Below are positions 63,135-64,000 of a stretch of DNA of 64,000 bases, piece by piece (position 1 is the stretch's first letter; every line of letters begins with the position of its first letter). This DNA is from an uncultured Bacteriovorax sp. Lineage in GTDB: Bacteria; Bdellovibrionota; Bacteriovoracia; Bacteriovoracales; Bacteriovoracaceae. The DNA is taken from the NCBI GenBank assembly GCA_946480715.1, contig CAMLKK010000009.1, forward strand, positions 27,263 to 91,262, in the 5' to 3' direction. The notes beneath the pieces were generated by a model. The model was given only the letters and a program-made list of their open reading frames with translations, made no database searches and had not been told where the DNA came from. Both the position numbers and the translations under genes were made by a program.

Positions 63135-63581
63135 ATGATAATTAAACTTGATACTCAAGAATCAAATTACCTTGAAGAAATTTACAGAGTGCAAAGGGCT
63201 TCATACGCAGTGGAAGCTAAACTTATCGGAACTGATGCTATTCCTCCACTACATGAGTCGCGCGAGGAACTTCAACAGACTGATGAAAACTTTCGTGGAT
63301 TTGTCCTTGATGGAAAACTAATTGGGTTCGTGGCCACTCAACCTGAAGACCCATACCTCAGAATTTCCCGCATGTGTGTGGATCCTGATTTTTTTAAAAA
63401 TGGAATCGGTAAAGCTCTTCTTCAAAACATTCTCAACACACGCACACCAGGCATGCCCATCATTGTTTCAACTGGAGCGCAAAACACGCCTGCCAGAAAT
63501 CTTTACGAGAGATTTGGTTTTGTTTTAAACAGAACTTTTGATGCTGGAGGTGTGATGATTGCGGAATTTACCCGAAAGTAA
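63135..63581 (+). CDS. GNAT-family N-acetyltransferase
   Basis: 148 residues with the GNAT fold: beta strands GFVLDGKLIGFVATQPED, the acetyl-CoA loop MCVDPDFFKNGIGKALLQNI (motif A, with xxGxGxA) and NTPARNLYERFGFVLNR (motif B). Substrate unknown. No ribosome site; probably translated from the same mRNA as the preceding lipoprotein. Confidence 0.92.
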   Translation: MIIKLDTQESNYLEEIYRVQRASYAVEAKLIGTDAIPPLHESREELQQTDENFRGFVLDGKLIGFVATQPEDPYLRISRMCVDPDFFKNGIGKALLQNILNTRTPGMPIIVSTGAQNTPARNLYERFGFVLNRTFDAGGVMIAEFTRK

Positions 63582-63583
63582 AT

Positions 63584-63913
63584 TCAAGTACACTCGAAAT
63601 ACGGTGTAGAATTCTGAAACCTTCTTACACATTTTGTGAGAGTTGCTGGCAACTCTTTGTAAGTGGCTTCTTCTCGTTTTCCATAATAACACCCAAGATA
63701 AAGCGGCTCAGATTTGGCCTTAGGAAAACTCCAAACTTGAGGTTCAGCATCGTTGAAGGGAGCAAGGCGAGCATTATCTCGGGGGTTTCCATCAAAGAGC
63801 GCAATCTCTTTTACACCTGCTGTGGTTTTAGCAGGGCAAGTGTAATTAATCGCTGAATATGAAGTGGATATTGAAAGTAATGACAGTGAGATCGTTAAGA
63901 ATATTTTTTTCAT
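63584..63913 (-). CDS. Small exported Cys protein (STY0301-like)
   Basis: 109 residues with signal peptide MKKIFLTISLSLLSISTSYS. The mature part starts INYTCPAKT and contains YLGCYYGKR, LTKCVRR and a final FECT, four Cys in the order seen in the STY0301-like family of secreted proteins; this match is from memory and should be treated as tentative. Convergent with the GNAT gene, 2 bases apart. The final 87 bases of the window hold no gene that I can support. Confidence 0.7.
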   Translation of the reverse strand: MKKIFLTISLSLLSISTSYSAINYTCPAKTTAGVKEIALFDGNPRDNARLAPFNDAEPQVWSFPKAKSEPLYLGCYYGKREEATYKELPATLTKCVRRFQNSTPYFECT

Positions 63914-64000
63914 GTCTCGAGCATAGGATGAAAAATCTCATAACGAAACCGCTGTGCCTAAAAACAGTTTGCTTTCGTCAGGCATGTTTGTCCTAAAAAA

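Overview
The window looks like chromosome of a low-GC, Gram-negative predatory-type bacterium of the Bdellovibrionota (Bdellovibrio/Bacteriovorax/Peredibacter-like). This is inference. It rests on many Sec-exported small proteins and lipoproteins, an outer-membrane barrel protein, two giant phage-tail-fibre-like surface proteins resembling the mosaic adhesive trimer (MAT) fibres of Bdellovibrio, and many orphan cytosolic histidine kinases with single-domain receivers. No rRNA, tRNA, CRISPR array, insertion sequence with terminal repeats or prophage structural cluster was seen. Genes are packed tightly on both strands, often overlapping by 1-4 bases, and no gene-free stretch exceeds about 300 bases.

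Layout. 1-13.5 kb: stress and signalling (quinol NO reductase cut by the window edge, CBS protein, CPA2 antiporter, GAF histidine kinase, cold-shock-domain protein, KatG), then a scar of two truncated genes (short-chain dehydrogenase and a possible regulator), a second GAF kinase and a LysR regulator. 13.5-20.3 kb: a secreted HExxH protein, a secreted alpha/beta-hydrolase-like protein, a MarR-BioY pair with a perfect operator-like palindrome, the RbgA GTPase and a large surface-type protein. 20.4-31.2 kb: the fibre locus. Two paralogous fibres share about 600 residues without a gap at the N-terminal end and have entirely different C-terminal ends (an S74 self-cleaving chaperone in the first; Cys-rich repeats, a Gly-rich part and a phage-fibre-type tip in the second). 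A glycine-rich exported protein is translationally coupled to the second. 31.2-45.5 kb: transporters, a TMEM175-like protein missing its first helix, a PAS kinase, lipocalin, GST, a receiver, RadD helicase, an M23 peptidase, a BrkB-family protein, AraC plus class III aminotransferase, a kinase remnant, and an ArsR-SRPBCC pair. 45.6-54.7 kb: membrane kinase plus MetG, a TPR-like gene broken by an in-frame stop, a RAYT-type Y1 transposase, an outer-membrane protein, YaeQ, an ASCH protein, a guanidine-III riboswitch controlling a SugE/Gdx exporter, and a ClC protein. 54.7-64 kb: RsbR_N-PAS-PAS kinase, a three-gene operon facing a LysR regulator across two palindromes, a pair of paralogous small membrane proteins, two more receivers, an unlisted-size 59-residue protein, a lipoprotein, a GNAT acetyltransferase and a small secreted protein.

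How the parts work together. Three soluble kinases (11.3, 34.0, 54.8 kb) share nearly the same transmitter but have different sensor domains and no partner regulator beside them. Three stand-alone receivers (36.9, 61.6, 62.0 kb) are close paralogues of each other, so a many-to-many phosphorelay is plausible. The most unusual unit is the fibre locus: paralogous shafts with exchanged tips, blocks of perfect DNA identity implying recent gene conversion, a conserved upstream element and a probable CTG start.
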